DNA of 64,000 nucleotides from Albidovulum denitrificans. Its GTDB lineage: Bacteria > Pseudomonadota > Alphaproteobacteria > Rhodobacterales > Rhodobacteraceae. The position numbers and the translations under genes are program-made. The first letter of the stretch is position 1; each line of letters opens with the position of its first letter. Below the pieces are notes generated by a model, which worked only from the letters and a program-made list of their open reading frames with translations, had not been told where the DNA came from and ran no database searches. This document shows positions 1 through 13,004 of the stretch, one piece after another. The DNA is taken from the NCBI RefSeq assembly GCF_002973535.1, contig NZ_PVEP01000010.1, positions 82,851 to 146,850 of the forward strand, given 5' to 3'.

Positions 1-814
1 CGCGGACATGGGCGGCCTTTTCCGGCCCGAACTTGCGGTTGACCCATTCCAGGAAATAGACCGCGTCGGCGTCGTTGTTGCCGGTCACGACCTCAAGCGG
101 CTGGCCGTTCTTCACCGCGTCCCAGGCCCGCGCGATCAACAGGTCCATGGCCGACCGGGTCAGGGCGTGCTGGGTATCCTCGCCCCGGTTCTTGTCGCCG
201 CGTCCGGCATAGACCAGGTGGCTGAGATAGAACTTGTCCACGCCCTCATCCCGGCAGAGGTCGAGCATTCCGGGCAGGTAGCCGGCGTTCGCCTCGGTGA
301 TGGTGAAGCGCAGGCCGACCTTGACGCCCTTCGCCTTGCAGGCGCGGACGCCCTCCAGCGCCTCGACAAACGCGCCCTCGACGCCGCGGAACCAGTCGTT
401 CTTGGCGCCCAGCCCGTCCAGCGAGATGCCGACATAGTCGAAACCGATATCGGCGATGCGGTCGATGTTCTTCGCGATGCGGGTGCCGTTGGTGGACAGC
501 GACAGGTGGCGGAAGTTCAATTCCTTCGCCCGTTCCGCCAGTTCGAAGAAATCGAACCGGCTGAGCGGCTCCCCCCCGGACAGGATCAGCGCCGGGATGC
601 CAAACGCCTTGAGGTCGTCAAGGACGCCCATCGCCTGTTCATGCGTCAACTCGCCGGGAAACGGCACATCGGCCGAGGTCGTGTAGCAATGGCGGCAGCG
701 CAGGTTGCAGCGCCGGGTGAGGTTCCAGATCACCACCGGTTTGACCGGACCCGAACGGCGGCGCACCGGCGTGGGGGTGACAAGCTCGTGCATGTATTGC
801 GTCAGGCGGAACAT
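1..814 (-). CDS. nirJ: NirJ, radical SAM enzyme of heme d1 biosynthesis (3' end cut off)
   Basis: Radical SAM protein that, by family knowledge, acts late in heme d1 synthesis on the didecarboxysiroheme macrocycle. The reading frame begins [14 protein letters not shown] and carries the radical SAM cluster motif C36-X3-C40-X2-C43 (CNLRCRHCY) followed by a GGEP-type segment ([12 protein letters not shown]). The ATG at 814 lies one base beyond the nirH stop, so the genes are translationally coupled. The C-terminal part, including any auxiliary Fe-S cysteines, lies beyond position 1. It is the last visible gene of nirSECFD-GHJ. Confidence 0.93.
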   Translation of the reverse strand, partial: MFRLTQYMHELVTPTPVRRRSGPVKPVVIWNLTRRCNLRCRHCYTTSADVPFPGELTHEQAMGVLDDLKAFGIPALILSGGEPLSRFDFFELAERAKELNFRHLSLSTNGTRIAKNIDRIADIGFDYVGISLDGLGAKNDWFRGVEGAFVEALEGVRACKAKGVKVGLRFTITEANAGYLPGMLDLCRDEGVDKFYLSHLVYAGRGDKNRGEDTQHALTRSAMDLLIARAWDAVKNGQPLEVVTGNNDADAVYFLEWVNRKFGPEKAAHVR

Positions 815-815
815 C

Positions 816-1301
816 TCAGCCCTTTCCGGTTAGCCGCATCCCGGTCTTTTTCAGGATGCGGGTGGAATACAGAATGTCATGGCCCCGACAGGCCGGGCCG
901 AGAAGGGCCGCGACCTTGGTGCGCTTTTCCTCGACCTCGTCGCGCGTCGTGCCATGGAGCATGGCGAAGAGGTTATAGGGCCAGTCCGGCAGTGCGCGCG
1001 GGCGGCGGTAGCAATGGCTGACGAAATCGAGCGCGCCTATCTGCGGGCCAAGGTCGTCCACGATGGCGTCGTCCACGTCCCAGACGCTCATCCCGTTGGC
1101 GGTCATGCCAAGGGCGTAGTGGTTGGGGGCAAGGGCCACGCGGCGGATCACGCCCGACGCCTGCATCGCGCCGACACGGTCCAGCACCTCGCCCTCGGTC
1201 AGGCCAAGCCAGCCCGCGACCTCGGCATAGGGCGCCGACACCAGCGGCAGCCCGCAGGAGGTTGCGGCGATGATGCGGCGATCTGTGGCGTCGATGCTCA
1301 T
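816..1301 (-). CDS. nirH: NirH, siroheme decarboxylase subunit (Lrp/AsnC-like)
   Basis: A 161-aa protein of the NirD/L/G/H family. These Lrp/AsnC-fold proteins decarboxylate siroheme to 12,18-didecarboxysiroheme on the way to heme d1. The N-terminal half is a helix-turn-helix-like region and the C-terminal half carries the family signature [20 protein letters not shown], which resembles the NirL half of the neighbouring fusion rather than NirG. The ATG overlaps the nirG stop by 4 bp (ATGA). The assignment to nirH rests on order (DL-G-H-J, as in Paracoccus) plus sequence type. Confidence 0.9.
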   Translation of the reverse strand: MSIDATDRRIIAATSCGLPLVSAPYAEVAGWLGLTEGEVLDRVGAMQASGVIRRVALAPNHYALGMTANGMSVWDVDDAIVDDLGPQIGALDFVSHCYRRPRALPDWPYNLFAMLHGTTRDEVEEKRTKVAALLGPACRGHDILYSTRILKKTGMRLTGKG

Positions 1302-1771
1302 GCTTTGACCCGGAAGCCGATGAAGAATTCGTTCTCCTTGGGAAAGCGCAGGACGGTCAGCCCCGTCGCCCCCTCGATACGCTTCGCGGCCTTGGCGATC
1401 CCTTCGGGCTTTTCACAAGCCAGGACGAACCACATGTTCAGCCGGTGCGCGCGTTCATAATTATGCGCCACCTCCGGCAGCGCATTGACCAAAGTCACGA
1501 CCGCATCGAAGCGGTCGGCGGGAACCTCCATCGCGCAGAGGCAGAAGGCGCCGCCCATCGCCTCGGCGTCGTAGAAGGGGCCAAAGCGGGTGATGGCGCC
1601 GATCTCGCGCAGCCGGGCGACACGCTCGATCAACTCGCTTTCGGGCAGCGCCAACTGGCGGGCGGCCTCGGCAAAGGGGCGCGCGGTCACCGGCAACCCG
1701 TCCTGCAAGGCGTTCAGGACGGCGCGGTCGGTCGCGTCAAGCGCATCGGGGGGAAGGGCCGCGCGTCTCAT
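1298..1771 (-). CDS. nirG: NirG, siroheme decarboxylase subunit (Lrp/AsnC-like)
   Basis: A 157-aa NirD/G-type siroheme decarboxylase subunit, with the signature AHNYERAHRLNMWFVLAC near the middle. The start chosen is the ATG at 1771 (MRRAALPPDALDATDRAVL), which overlaps the upstream nirDL stop by 4 bp. A longer open frame upstream only shadows nirDL. NirG is expected to pair with NirH as NirD pairs with NirL, in the cytoplasm, with siroheme from NirE as precursor. The 3' end overlaps nirH by 4 bp. Confidence 0.9.
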   Translation of the reverse strand: MRRAALPPDALDATDRAVLNALQDGLPVTARPFAEAARQLALPESELIERVARLREIGAITRFGPFYDAEAMGGAFCLCAMEVPADRFDAVVTLVNALPEVAHNYERAHRLNMWFVLACEKPEGIAKAAKRIEGATGLTVLRFPKENEFFIGFRVKA

Positions 1772-2739
1772 GCCGCGGCCGAGATCAGCGCGCCCGTCTG
1801 CTTGAAGCAGCGGGTGGAGAAGAGCGGCTTCGCGGTGGTCCCCGCCAGTTCCGGCAGCGCGCGGGCGCGGTCGAGGACGGCCAGCGCCTCGGCCCGGCTG
1901 CGGCCGTGGATCATGGAATAAAGCGCATAGGGCCAGACGCCCGGCACGGTTTCGCGCTGGTAGCACAGCGTCACGCCCGGCAGGGCGGACAGCGCGGTTC
2001 CGGCGGCGGGGATGCGGTCGGGGGCGATGTCCCAGACCACCATCGCATTCGCCGTCCAGCCCAGCGGGCGGTGGCGCACGATGACGCCAAGGCGGGTGAT
2101 GACACGGGCCTGAAGCAGCGTGGCGATGCGGGCCAGCGCGTCCGTCTCGGCCAGTCCCAGCGCGGCGAAGGGGCGCGGGGTCAGCGGCAGCCCGCGCGAC
2201 AGGCGGGCCAGCAGGGCGCGGTCATCTTCGGTCAGATCAAGCGCGCGGGCGCCCCTGTCCGGCGCCATCGGGCGGCGCGTTCCGTCAAGGCGGAACCCGA
2301 GGTCGATGTTGAACGCCCGCACAAGGCGCAGGTCGAGAACGCGCAGGCCGGTGCGGTTGCCGATCCGCGCAAGGCTTTCGTCAAGCGCCACCGGATCGGG
2401 GGCGGTGGCGACGAACCAGATGTTCCAGCGATCCTCGCGCAGGTAGGAATGGTTGACGCCCGCTTCGTCATTGACGATGGCCGCGACCTCTTCGATCCGG
2501 CCCTCCGGCACCGCCAGCGCGGCGAGGGTGGAGGCCCCGGCGGTGTTCGGCCGCACCGTCGCGCCCACGCGCGCCACCGCGCCATCGGCGCTCAGCCGGG
2601 CGAGGCGGTCGATCACCTCGGCTTCGGGGATGCCAAGGGTGGCCGCCATGGCCTGAAACGGACGTTCCACCAGCGGCAGGTCGCGCTGAAATTCGTCCAG
2701 CAGACGGGCGTCGATGGGATCGCGGCCCTCCATGATCAC
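1768..2739 (-). CDS. nirD: NirD-NirL fusion, siroheme decarboxylase
   Basis: A 323-aa protein made of two tandem Lrp/AsnC-like siroheme decarboxylase units. Residues about 1-155 are NirD-like (motif NHSYLREDRWNIWFV), and about 165-323 are NirL-like (motif TLCYQRETVPGVWPYALYSM). In many denitrifiers nirD and nirL are separate genes; a single fused gene matches the Paracoccus arrangement. Both decarboxylase half-activities would thus sit in one chain. The ATG overlaps the nirF stop by 4 bp and the 3' end overlaps nirG by 4 bp, so the gene lies inside a tightly coupled operon. Confidence 0.93.
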   Translation of the reverse strand: MIMEGRDPIDARLLDEFQRDLPLVERPFQAMAATLGIPEAEVIDRLARLSADGAVARVGATVRPNTAGASTLAALAVPEGRIEEVAAIVNDEAGVNHSYLREDRWNIWFVATAPDPVALDESLARIGNRTGLRVLDLRLVRAFNIDLGFRLDGTRRPMAPDRGARALDLTEDDRALLARLSRGLPLTPRPFAALGLAETDALARIATLLQARVITRLGVIVRHRPLGWTANAMVVWDIAPDRIPAAGTALSALPGVTLCYQRETVPGVWPYALYSMIHGRSRAEALAVLDRARALPELAGTTAKPLFSTRCFKQTGALISAAA

Positions 2740-3884
2740 AGCCCCGGCTGGTGCGCGCGGGCGGTGAAGAAGATCCCGCTTGGCGCTTCGGCGGCGAATT
2801 CCCCCACCTTTTCGCGGGTGCGGGTGTCGTAGATCAGCACCTTGTTGTCGTCGCGCGAACTGATCCAGACCTCGGCCCCGCGCGGGGCGAATTCCATGTG
2901 CAGGATCGCCTTGCCGGGGGTCAGGGTCGCCACAACCTCATGGGTGCGGGAATCGACGACCTGCACGGTGTCATTGAGTGGCGTGGCGAAGTTGACCCAG
3001 ACGAAGGGCGAGGCAGGCTGCGCGATGACGAAGACCGGCTGGCCGTGGACCGGGGTCGTGGCGACCTCTTCCAGTGTGTCGCGGTTCACCCAGAGAAGTT
3101 CATGCCGACCGACGGCGGGCAGGGCGTATTGCCCCTCGGTGAAGGCCCAGCCCTGAAGGTGCGGCATCTTGTAGACGGGCATATCCTCACCCGTCTTGCC
3201 GTAATCGGTCAGGAACTTGCGCGGTTCGGGCTTGTCGGACCAGAGGTCATAGGCGGTCACGCCCTTTTCGCCGAAAAGCCCGACAAGATAGGTATGCGCG
3301 TCGTCGGTGATGACCGCGTCGAAGGGGTTCTTCCCGGCCTTGCCAAGTGCTGCGATCTTCGGTTCTGGCCCGGAGAAATCGCCAAGGTAAACCTCGCCCG
3401 TGTCCCAGACGGTCCAGGCGAAGCGGCGGCCCGGCACGTCGACAAGGCCGATGGTCTTGCCGTCCGCCGGAATGTCGGCGATCAGCGCGAGCTTGTCGGC
3501 GTCAAAGACCTTCACCCCGCCGGGTTCGTAGTTGGACACGGCGACAAGCTTGCCATCGTCCGAAATCGCCCCGCCTATGGAGTTGCCCGCCTGCACCGTC
3601 CGCGCGACGATCTCTTGCGTGACCATGTCCACCTTGGTCAGCCCGCCGTCGCGGCCGAAGACATAGGCGAAGCGTTCGTCGGGGCTGTAGGTCATGCTGG
3701 CATGGGACAGATCGCCCAGCCCCTCGATCCGGCCGATGGCGGCGCGGTCGGATCGGTCGATGACCAGAAGGCTGCCGGTCGCGCGTTCGATGACAAGGCC
3801 CAGATCGCCGGTGGCAAGGGGCGTCTCCGGCGCGGCAAGAAGCGGGGTGGCAAGAAAGGCAAGAAGGACGAATGCGCGTTTCAT
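2736..3884 (-). CDS. nirF: NirF, periplasmic heme d1 biosynthesis protein
   Basis: A 382-aa cytochrome cd1-like beta-propeller without heme c, needed for late heme d1 synthesis in the periplasm. The start is the ATG at 3884 (MKRAFVLLAFLATPLLA), which gives a clear Sec signal peptide of about 18 residues; a longer upstream frame is spurious. Propeller-type repeats run along the chain (for example SMTYSPDERFAYVFGRDGG). It follows nirC by 17 bp and overlaps nirDL by 4 bp. Confidence 0.93.
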   Translation of the reverse strand: MKRAFVLLAFLATPLLAAPETPLATGDLGLVIERATGSLLVIDRSDRAAIGRIEGLGDLSHASMTYSPDERFAYVFGRDGGLTKVDMVTQEIVARTVQAGNSIGGAISDDGKLVAVSNYEPGGVKVFDADKLALIADIPADGKTIGLVDVPGRRFAWTVWDTGEVYLGDFSGPEPKIAALGKAGKNPFDAVITDDAHTYLVGLFGEKGVTAYDLWSDKPEPRKFLTDYGKTGEDMPVYKMPHLQGWAFTEGQYALPAVGRHELLWVNRDTLEEVATTPVHGQPVFVIAQPASPFVWVNFATPLNDTVQVVDSRTHEVVATLTPGKAILHMEFAPRGAEVWISSRDDNKVLIYDTRTREKVGEFAAEAPSGIFFTARAHQPGL

Positions 3885-3901
3885 GGGGTCGGTCCCTGTG
3901 T

Positions 3902-4198
3902 TCAGTCCTGTTTCAGGTAGCGGGCGATCCACATCGCCTCTTCCTCGGTCAGTAGCGGCCGCCAGGGCGGCATCGCGGTTTCCGGCACGCCGTCGAGGAT
4001 GATGGAGGCCAGCGCCTCCGGCTCGGCATGGGCCAGCGCCTGGGCGGTCAGCGGGCTGCCAAGGCCGCCTTTGCGCGTCAGCCCGTGACACGATCCACAA
4101 TCCTGCGTGACCATATGCTGCAATTCCGCCGCGCGCTTCGGCGCCACCTCGGCCGAGGCGGGCAGCGCGAGCGCGAGAAGGATCGCGAGGCTACGCAT
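3902..4198 (-). CDS. nirC: NirC, small monoheme cytochrome c
   Basis: A 98-aa periplasmic c-type cytochrome with a signal peptide (about residues 1-16), one heme c motif CGSCH (34-38) and a probable distal Met at 76 (ETAMPPW). Family members donate electrons to NirS and/or take part in heme d1 maturation. The start is the ATG at 4198, because the signal peptide begins there. It lies 8 bp inside the 3' end of nirE, so the two are coupled. The small size is normal for NirC. Confidence 0.9.
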   Translation of the reverse strand: MRSLAILLALALPASAEVAPKRAAELQHMVTQDCGSCHGLTRKGGLGSPLTAQALAHAEPEALASIILDGVPETAMPPWRPLLTEEEAMWIARYLKQD

Positions 4199-4994
4199 AG
4201 GCCGCCATCCCGGCGCCGTCGCACAGGGCGGCATCTTCGGCCATGATGGCGGGATACATGCCCGCGACATGGCCGATCACGAACAGGACCGGCGCCTCGG
4301 GCTGCACGGCGGCGACATCGGCGCCGATCCGGCCCAGCGTGGACAGAAGCCGCGTCTCGCGCGGGGTGGTCGCGGCGGAAATGGCAAGGACGGGAAGCGT
4401 CGCGGACATGCCGTGGCGGATCAGTTGCAGCGCGATCTCGGCGATATTCGCGACGCCCATGTAGACCACGAGCGTCGTGTCCTCGCTGGCCAGCGAGGCC
4501 CAGTCGAGGTCAAGCGCGGCATCCTTGGCGCGGTGGCCGGTGACATAGCGCACGCCGGTGGCAAGGCCGCGATGGGTCAGCGGCACGCCGGTCGAGGCAG
4601 CCGCACCCTGGGCCGAGGTGATGCCCGGCACATAGGTCACGGGCAGACCGGCGGCGCGGAGCGCCTCTGCCTCTTCGCTGCCGCGTCCGAAGATCAGGGG
4701 ATCGCCGCCCTTCAGCCGCGCGACATTCAACCCCTCACGCCCGAGGTCGATCAGAAGGGCGTTGATCGCCTCCTGCGGAATCTTGTGGAATTTCGGTAGC
4801 TTGCCAACGTCGATCCGGCGGGTGGAGGCCGGGACCAGGGCCATGATCTCGGGGCTGACCAGGCGGTCATGCACGACGACATCGGCCGTTTGCAGCGCGC
4901 GCAGCGCCTTGACGGTCAGAAGGTCGGGATCGCCCGGACCTGCGCCGATAAGATGGATATGGCCCCTGACACGCGCCTCGTACTGGTCTTTCAT
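4191..4994 (-). CDS. nirE: NirE, uroporphyrinogen-III C-methyltransferase
   Basis: A 267-aa SAM-dependent methyltransferase that converts uroporphyrinogen III to precorrin-2, the entry step to siroheme and heme d1. Visible motifs are the N-terminal GAGPGD (about 18-22), GGDPLIFGRG (about 96-105) and VVYMGV in the C-terminal half, all standard for the CobA/NirE family. It lacks the CysG dehydrogenase/chelatase domain. It follows nirS by 81 bp with a GC-rich hairpin in the gap. Context (nirS upstream, nirC downstream) decides NirE over CobA. Confidence 0.93.
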   Translation of the reverse strand: MKDQYEARVRGHIHLIGAGPGDPDLLTVKALRALQTADVVVHDRLVSPEIMALVPASTRRIDVGKLPKFHKIPQEAINALLIDLGREGLNVARLKGGDPLIFGRGSEEAEALRAAGLPVTYVPGITSAQGAAASTGVPLTHRGLATGVRYVTGHRAKDAALDLDWASLASEDTTLVVYMGVANIAEIALQLIRHGMSATLPVLAISAATTPRETRLLSTLGRIGADVAAVQPEAPVLFVIGHVAGMYPAIMAEDAALCDGAGMAAYA

Positions 4995-5031
4995 GGCTTA
5001 CCCGTTCGGCTGGCTGTTCGTGGGAAAGGGT

Positions 5032-5062
5032 CGGCGGGGGGCATGTGGGACACCCCCCGCCG
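5032..5062 (-). terminator. GC-rich intercistronic hairpin between nirS and nirE
   Basis: A perfect 10-bp stem, CGGCGGGGGG / CCCCCCGCCG, with an 11-nt loop lies just after the nirS stop. No U-run follows it on the minus strand. It is more likely a partial terminator or 3'-end stabiliser, setting nirS mRNA above the biosynthesis genes, than a full stop. Confidence 0.5.
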
Positions 5063-5075
5063 GGTCGTGGCGACG

Positions 5076-8974
<3,899 letters not shown>

Positions 8975-8976
8975 CC

Positions 8977-10176
8977 ATGATCAAGCGTCTCTTTGCCGAA
9001 GGCTTCCGCATCTTCTTTCTGTCCGCCTGCCTTTTCGCGCTGGTCGCGATGGGGGTGTGGGAGGGGTATCTGGCCGTCGAGGCGGGCGGCGGTATCCCGG
9101 CACTGGCCGCCGCGCAGACGCCCTATATCTGGCACGCGCATGAGATGATCTTTGGCTATGGCAGCGCGGCGCTGGGCGGGTTCCTTCTGACGGCGGTGCC
9201 GAACTGGACCGGCGGCAAGGCCGCGCCTGAGCGGTTCATCGGGCTGGCCTTCCTGTGCTGGCTCGCCGGGCGGCTGGCGATGTGGGATTCGTCCCAGATC
9301 CCGCCGCTTTGGGTCGCGGTCGCCGATCTGTCCTTCCTGCCGGTGCTTGCGGCAAAGATCGCCGCGCAACTGATCGTCCGGCCGAAGCCGCAGCAACTGA
9401 TCTTCCTTCTTGCGCTGGCGCTGTTCTGGAGCGCGAACCTGTTCTGCCACCTCGAATGGCTGGGCATCCTGTCCGACGGGGTCGGGCCGGGGCTGCGCGC
9501 GGGGCTGATGACGCTGATCGCGATGATCGTGATCCTTGGCGGCCGCGTGACGCCCGGTTTCACCCGCAACGCCATGGTGGCGACGGGGCGCGAGGATCGG
9601 CTGCCGCAAAACCCCAAGGGGCTGGCGGTGCTGTCCATCGCGCCCGCGCTGGCGCTGCCGTTTGCGTTGCTGGCGGGGCTGCCCTCCGGGGTGGTGGCGT
9701 TTCTCGCCATCGTCGCGGGCGGGGCGGCGCTGGCGCGGCTGGTCCTGTGGCGCGGCGGCTGGACGGTGCGGCGGCCGATCCTGTGGACGCTGCATCTGTC
9801 CTACGGGCTGACGGGCGCGGGGTTGATCGCCTTTGGCTGTTCGGCGCTGAACGTCGGGTCCGAGCTGGCGGCGCTGCACCTTCTGGGGATCGGCGCCGTG
9901 GGGGGCATGACGCTGTCGGTGCTGTCGCGGGCGACCTTGGGCCATACCGGGCGGCCGCTGGTCGCGCCGGGGCCGGTCGCCATCGCCTATATGCTGATCC
10001 CGCTGGCGGCGCTGTCGCGTTATCTCGGCAGCGCGATGCCTGACATGCATGACGCCGCGACCCTCTTGGCCGGGGCGCTGTGGCTGGCGGCCTTCCTCCT
10101 CGCCTCTCTCTCGCTGATGCCCGCCTGGTTGCTGCCACGGCCGCCACGGCCCCCTGTCGGAAAGCCGCCGAAATGA
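8977..10176 (+). CDS. nnrS: NnrS-family membrane protein
   Basis: About 399 aa, very hydrophobic, with some ten to twelve predicted membrane spans. It has NnrS features such as YIWHAHEMIFGYGSAALGGF near the N terminus and HLLGIGAVGGMTLSVLSRATLGHTGR near the C terminus. NnrS proteins are heme/copper membrane proteins linked to nitric oxide tolerance. A GTG at 8971 overlapping the nirI stop is an equally possible start; GGAGG at 8962-8966 fits either. The stop overlaps nirX by 4 bp, placing it in a nirI-nnrS-nirX operon. Confidence 0.85.
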   Translation: MIKRLFAEGFRIFFLSACLFALVAMGVWEGYLAVEAGGGIPALAAAQTPYIWHAHEMIFGYGSAALGGFLLTAVPNWTGGKAAPERFIGLAFLCWLAGRLAMWDSSQIPPLWVAVADLSFLPVLAAKIAAQLIVRPKPQQLIFLLALALFWSANLFCHLEWLGILSDGVGPGLRAGLMTLIAMIVILGGRVTPGFTRNAMVATGREDRLPQNPKGLAVLSIAPALALPFALLAGLPSGVVAFLAIVAGGAALARLVLWRGGWTVRRPILWTLHLSYGLTGAGLIAFGCSALNVGSELAALHLLGIGAVGGMTLSVLSRATLGHTGRPLVAPGPVAIAYMLIPLAALSRYLGSAMPDMHDAATLLAGALWLAAFLLASLSLMPAWLLPRPPRPPVGKPPK

Positions 10177-11042
10177 ACCGCCGCCGTTTCCTGACCCTGA
10201 CCGCCTGCGCGCTGGCCACACCCGCCGGGGCGGCGAGCGTTGCCGACTGGCAAGGCACCGGCTTTGGCGCGGCCTTGTCGCTGCGCCTGATCGGGGGCGA
10301 TGCCCACCGCGCCCGCCGCACCTTCCGTAGGGTCGAGGCCGAGGTGGCGCGGATCGAGGCGCTGTTCTCGCTGCATCGCGAGTCCGCCCTGACCCGGTTG
10401 AACCGCGACGGGCGGCTGGGTTGGCCCTCGCCCGATTTCCGTGATGTGATGGCGCTCTGCGGGCGCGCCCATGCCGCGACCGGGGGCGCGTTCGACCCGA
10501 CGGTGCAGCCGCTCTGGCTGGCTGCCGCCGAGGGGCGCGATCCGGCCGCGCTGGGCGATGTCGTCGGCTGGGATCGCGTGCGGGTCACGGAAGAGGAGAT
10601 TCGCCTGTCGCCCGGCCAGGCGCTGACCTTCAACGGTGTCGCGCAGGGCTGGGCCGCCGACCGGATCGCGGCGCTGCTGCGGGGTGAGGGCTACGGTGAC
10701 GCCCTGATCGACATGGGAGAGGTTCAGGCGCTGGGTCATCGGCAGGACGGGCGCGACTGGAGCGCCGCCATCGCCGCCGCGGATGGCGCGCGGCTGGGTG
10801 AGGTGTCGCTGTCCAACCGGGCGCTGGCCACTTCCTCCCCCAGCGGGACGCTGATCGGCGCGGGCCGGGCGCATATCCTTGGCCCCGCCGGGCAGGTGCC
10901 GCGCTGGTCCACCGTATCGGTCAGCGCGCCCGAGGCGGCCGTTGCCGATGCGCTGTCCACCGCCTTTTGCCTGATGGACCGCCCCGCCATCGACGCCGCC
11001 CTGACGGCCTTTCCCGGCGCTAGGGTGGAAATTCTCGTCTGA
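10173..11042 (+). CDS. nirX: NirX, ApbE-family FAD:protein FMN transferase
   Basis: A 289-aa ApbE-like flavin transferase. It would attach FMN covalently to the NirI periplasmic domain, as NosX does for NosR. The N terminus MNRRRFLTLTACALATPAGA reads as a Tat signal. ApbE-type features include GGAFDPTVQPLW and LTFNGVAQGWAADRI, plus DALIDMGEVQALG. The ATG overlaps the nnrS stop by 4 bp. Membership of the same operon as NirI supports the proposed substrate; that is inference. Confidence 0.88.
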   Translation: MNRRRFLTLTACALATPAGAASVADWQGTGFGAALSLRLIGGDAHRARRTFRRVEAEVARIEALFSLHRESALTRLNRDGRLGWPSPDFRDVMALCGRAHAATGGAFDPTVQPLWLAAAEGRDPAALGDVVGWDRVRVTEEEIRLSPGQALTFNGVAQGWAADRIAALLRGEGYGDALIDMGEVQALGHRQDGRDWSAAIAAADGARLGEVSLSNRALATSSPSGTLIGAGRAHILGPAGQVPRWSTVSVSAPEAAVADALSTAFCLMDRPAIDAALTAFPGARVEILV

Positions 11043-11063
11043 GTGACACACCGGACCTTCCGG

Positions 11064-11077
11064 TTGACTTTTGTTAA
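11064..11077 (+). promoter_or_regulatory. NNR/FNR-type box upstream of norC
   Basis: TTGACTTTTGTTAA differs from the nirS/nirI box at one position and is followed by the same AGGCC. It sits about 71 bp before the norC ATG, in the only sizeable gap between nirX and norC, and probably drives norCBQDEF under NO/low-oxygen control. Confidence 0.8.
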
Positions 11078-11141
11078 GGCCCGACTCCCCCGGAAGGATC
11101 ACACCGGCGTTACCTGAAACCGCTCCGGGAAGGATTCCGCC

Positions 11142-11594
11142 ATGCGCGAAGTCATGACCAAGAGCATGGCCCGCAACATTTTCTACGGCGGGTCGCTGTT
11201 CTTCATCATCATCTTCGTGGGCCTCACGGTTCACTCGCACATCTATATCACCAACACCTCCACCGATCAGGCCGGGCTGACCGACAGCGTCGCTGCCGGC
11301 AAGCACATCTGGGAAGAAAAAGCCTGTATCAACTGCCACACGATTCTGGGCGAGGGCGCCTATTTCGCCCCGGAACTGGCCAATGTCATGACCCGCTGGG
11401 GCGTCCAGGACGATCCCGAGGCGGCCTATGAGGCGCTGAAAGGCTGGATGGATGCGATGCCCACGGGCATCGAGGGCCGCCGCCAGATGCCGCAGTTCAA
11501 CCTGAGCGATCAGGAATACCGCGAGCTTGCCGACTTCCTGCTGTGGACCAACAAGATCCGCGCGCAGGACTGGCCGCCGAACGACGCGGGCTGA
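11142..11594 (+). CDS. norC: NorC, cytochrome c subunit of nitric oxide reductase
   Basis: A 150-aa membrane-anchored monoheme cytochrome c. A single N-terminal transmembrane anchor spans about residues 13-33, the heme motif CINCH is at 62-66, and a Met ligand candidate lies in RRQMPQF. It passes electrons from cytochrome c or pseudoazurin to NorB. The ATG has a purine-rich GGGAAGGA about 8 bp upstream. It is the first gene of norCBQDEF, 12 bp before norB. Confidence 0.96.
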   Translation: MREVMTKSMARNIFYGGSLFFIIIFVGLTVHSHIYITNTSTDQAGLTDSVAAGKHIWEEKACINCHTILGEGAYFAPELANVMTRWGVQDDPEAAYEALKGWMDAMPTGIEGRRQMPQFNLSDQEYRELADFLLWTNKIRAQDWPPNDAG

Positions 11595-11606
11595 GGAGAC
11601 AGAACC

Positions 11607-13004
11607 ATGAAATACCAATCGCAAAAGATCGCGCTGGCCTACTTCCTCGTGGCCATGGCGCTGTTCGCCGTCCAGGTCACGATGGGGCTTGTCCTCGGCT
11701 GGATCTATGTCGACGGCAACTTCCTGACGGAAGTGCTGCCCTTCAACGTGGCGCGGATGCTGCACACCAACAGCCTGATCGTCTGGCTTCTGCTGGGCTT
11801 CTTCGGCGCCGCCTACTACCTCATCCCCGAGGAAACGGAGCGGGAAATCCACTCCTCCAAGCTTGCCTATCTGCAACTGGCGATCTTTGTCCTTGGCACG
11901 GCGGGGGTGGTCGTCACCTATTTCTTCAACCTCTTCGAAGGCAACTTCCTTCTGGGGCGCGAAGGGCGCGAGTTTCTTGAACAACCGCGCTGGGTGAAGG
12001 CGGGGATCGTCGTCGCGGCGCTGATCTTCCTTTACAACGTGTCGATGACCGTGCTGGCGGGCAAGAAGACCGCGATCACGAACATCCTGCTGCTGGGTCT
12101 CTGGGGCCTTGCGCTGCTGTTCCTCTTCGCCTTCGTCAACCCGTCGAACCTCGCGCTTGACAAGATGTACTGGTGGTATGTCGTCCACCTGTGGGTCGAA
12201 GGCACGTGGGAGCTTGTCATGGCCTCCATCCTCGCCTTCCTGATGCTGAAGCTGACGGGCGTGGACCGTGAGGTGGTGGAGAAATGGCTTTACGTCATCG
12301 CCGCGCTGGCGCTGTTCTCCGGCATCCTCGGCACCGGCCACCACTACTACTGGATCGGGACGCCGGGCTACTGGCAGTGGATCGGGTCGATCTTCTCCTC
12401 GCTGGAAGTGGTGCCGTTCTTCGCCATGATGTCCTTCGCCTTCGTCATGGTCTGGAAGGGCCGCCGCGACCACCCGAACAAGGCGGCGCTGCTGTGGTCG
12501 CTTGGCTGCGCGACGCTGGCTTTCTTCGGCGCCGGTGTCTGGGGCTTCCTGCACACGCTGCACGGGGTGAACTACTACAGCCACGGCACGCAGATCACCG
12601 CCGCCCACGGCCACCTGGCCTTCTACGGCGCCTATGTCTGCCTCAACCTTGCGATCATCAGCTACGCGATGCCACATCTGAAAGGGCGCGATCCCTATAA
12701 CCAGGTGCTTAACATGGCGTCCTTCTGGCTGATGTCGGGCGGCGTGGTCTTCATGACCTTCACGCTGACCTTCGCGGGGACCGTGCAGACCCACCTTCAG
12801 CGGGTGAATGGCGAAGCCTTCATGGACGTGCAGGACCAGCTTTGGGTCTTCTACGCCATGCGCTTCGGCTCTGGCGTTGCGGTCGTGCTTGGCGCGCTTC
12901 TCTTCATCTACGCCATCCTCGTCCCCCGGCGTGAGGTCGTGACCCCCGGCCCGCTTGAAAAGGGCCGGCTGGATCATGACGCCGATCACGTCGCGGCGGA
13001 GTGA
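11607..13004 (+). CDS. norB: NorB, catalytic subunit of cytochrome c nitric oxide reductase
   Basis: A 465-aa heme-copper-oxidase superfamily protein with about twelve transmembrane helices that reduces 2 NO to N2O at a heme b3/non-heme Fe centre. Visible ligand regions are ARMLHTNSL (His53), VVHLWVEGTWE, GTGHHYYWIG and AAHGHLAFYG. There is no quinol-oxidase N-terminal extension, so it is the cNor type, consistent with norC upstream. The stop overlaps the norQ start (TGATG). Confidence 0.97.
   Translation: MKYQSQKIALAYFLVAMALFAVQVTMGLVLGWIYVDGNFLTEVLPFNVARMLHTNSLIVWLLLGFFGAAYYLIPEETEREIHSSKLAYLQLAIFVLGTAGVVVTYFFNLFEGNFLLGREGREFLEQPRWVKAGIVVAALIFLYNVSMTVLAGKKTAITNILLLGLWGLALLFLFAFVNPSNLALDKMYWWYVVHLWVEGTWELVMASILAFLMLKLTGVDREVVEKWLYVIAALALFSGILGTGHHYYWIGTPGYWQWIGSIFSSLEVVPFFAMMSFAFVMVWKGRRDHPNKAALLWSLGCATLAFFGAGVWGFLHTLHGVNYYSHGTQITAAHGHLAFYGAYVCLNLAIISYAMPHLKGRDPYNQVLNMASFWLMSGGVVFMTFTLTFAGTVQTHLQRVNGEAFMDVQDQLWVFYAMRFGSGVAVVLGALLFIYAILVPRREVVTPGPLEKGRLDHDADHVAAE

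Noticed and set aside
10020..12989. A 989-codon open frame on the minus strand opposite nirX, norC and norB
   Set aside because: It lies antisense to well-identified genes, is rich in Arg/His/Gln/Gly as expected for a high-GC shadow frame, and has no recognisable domain.
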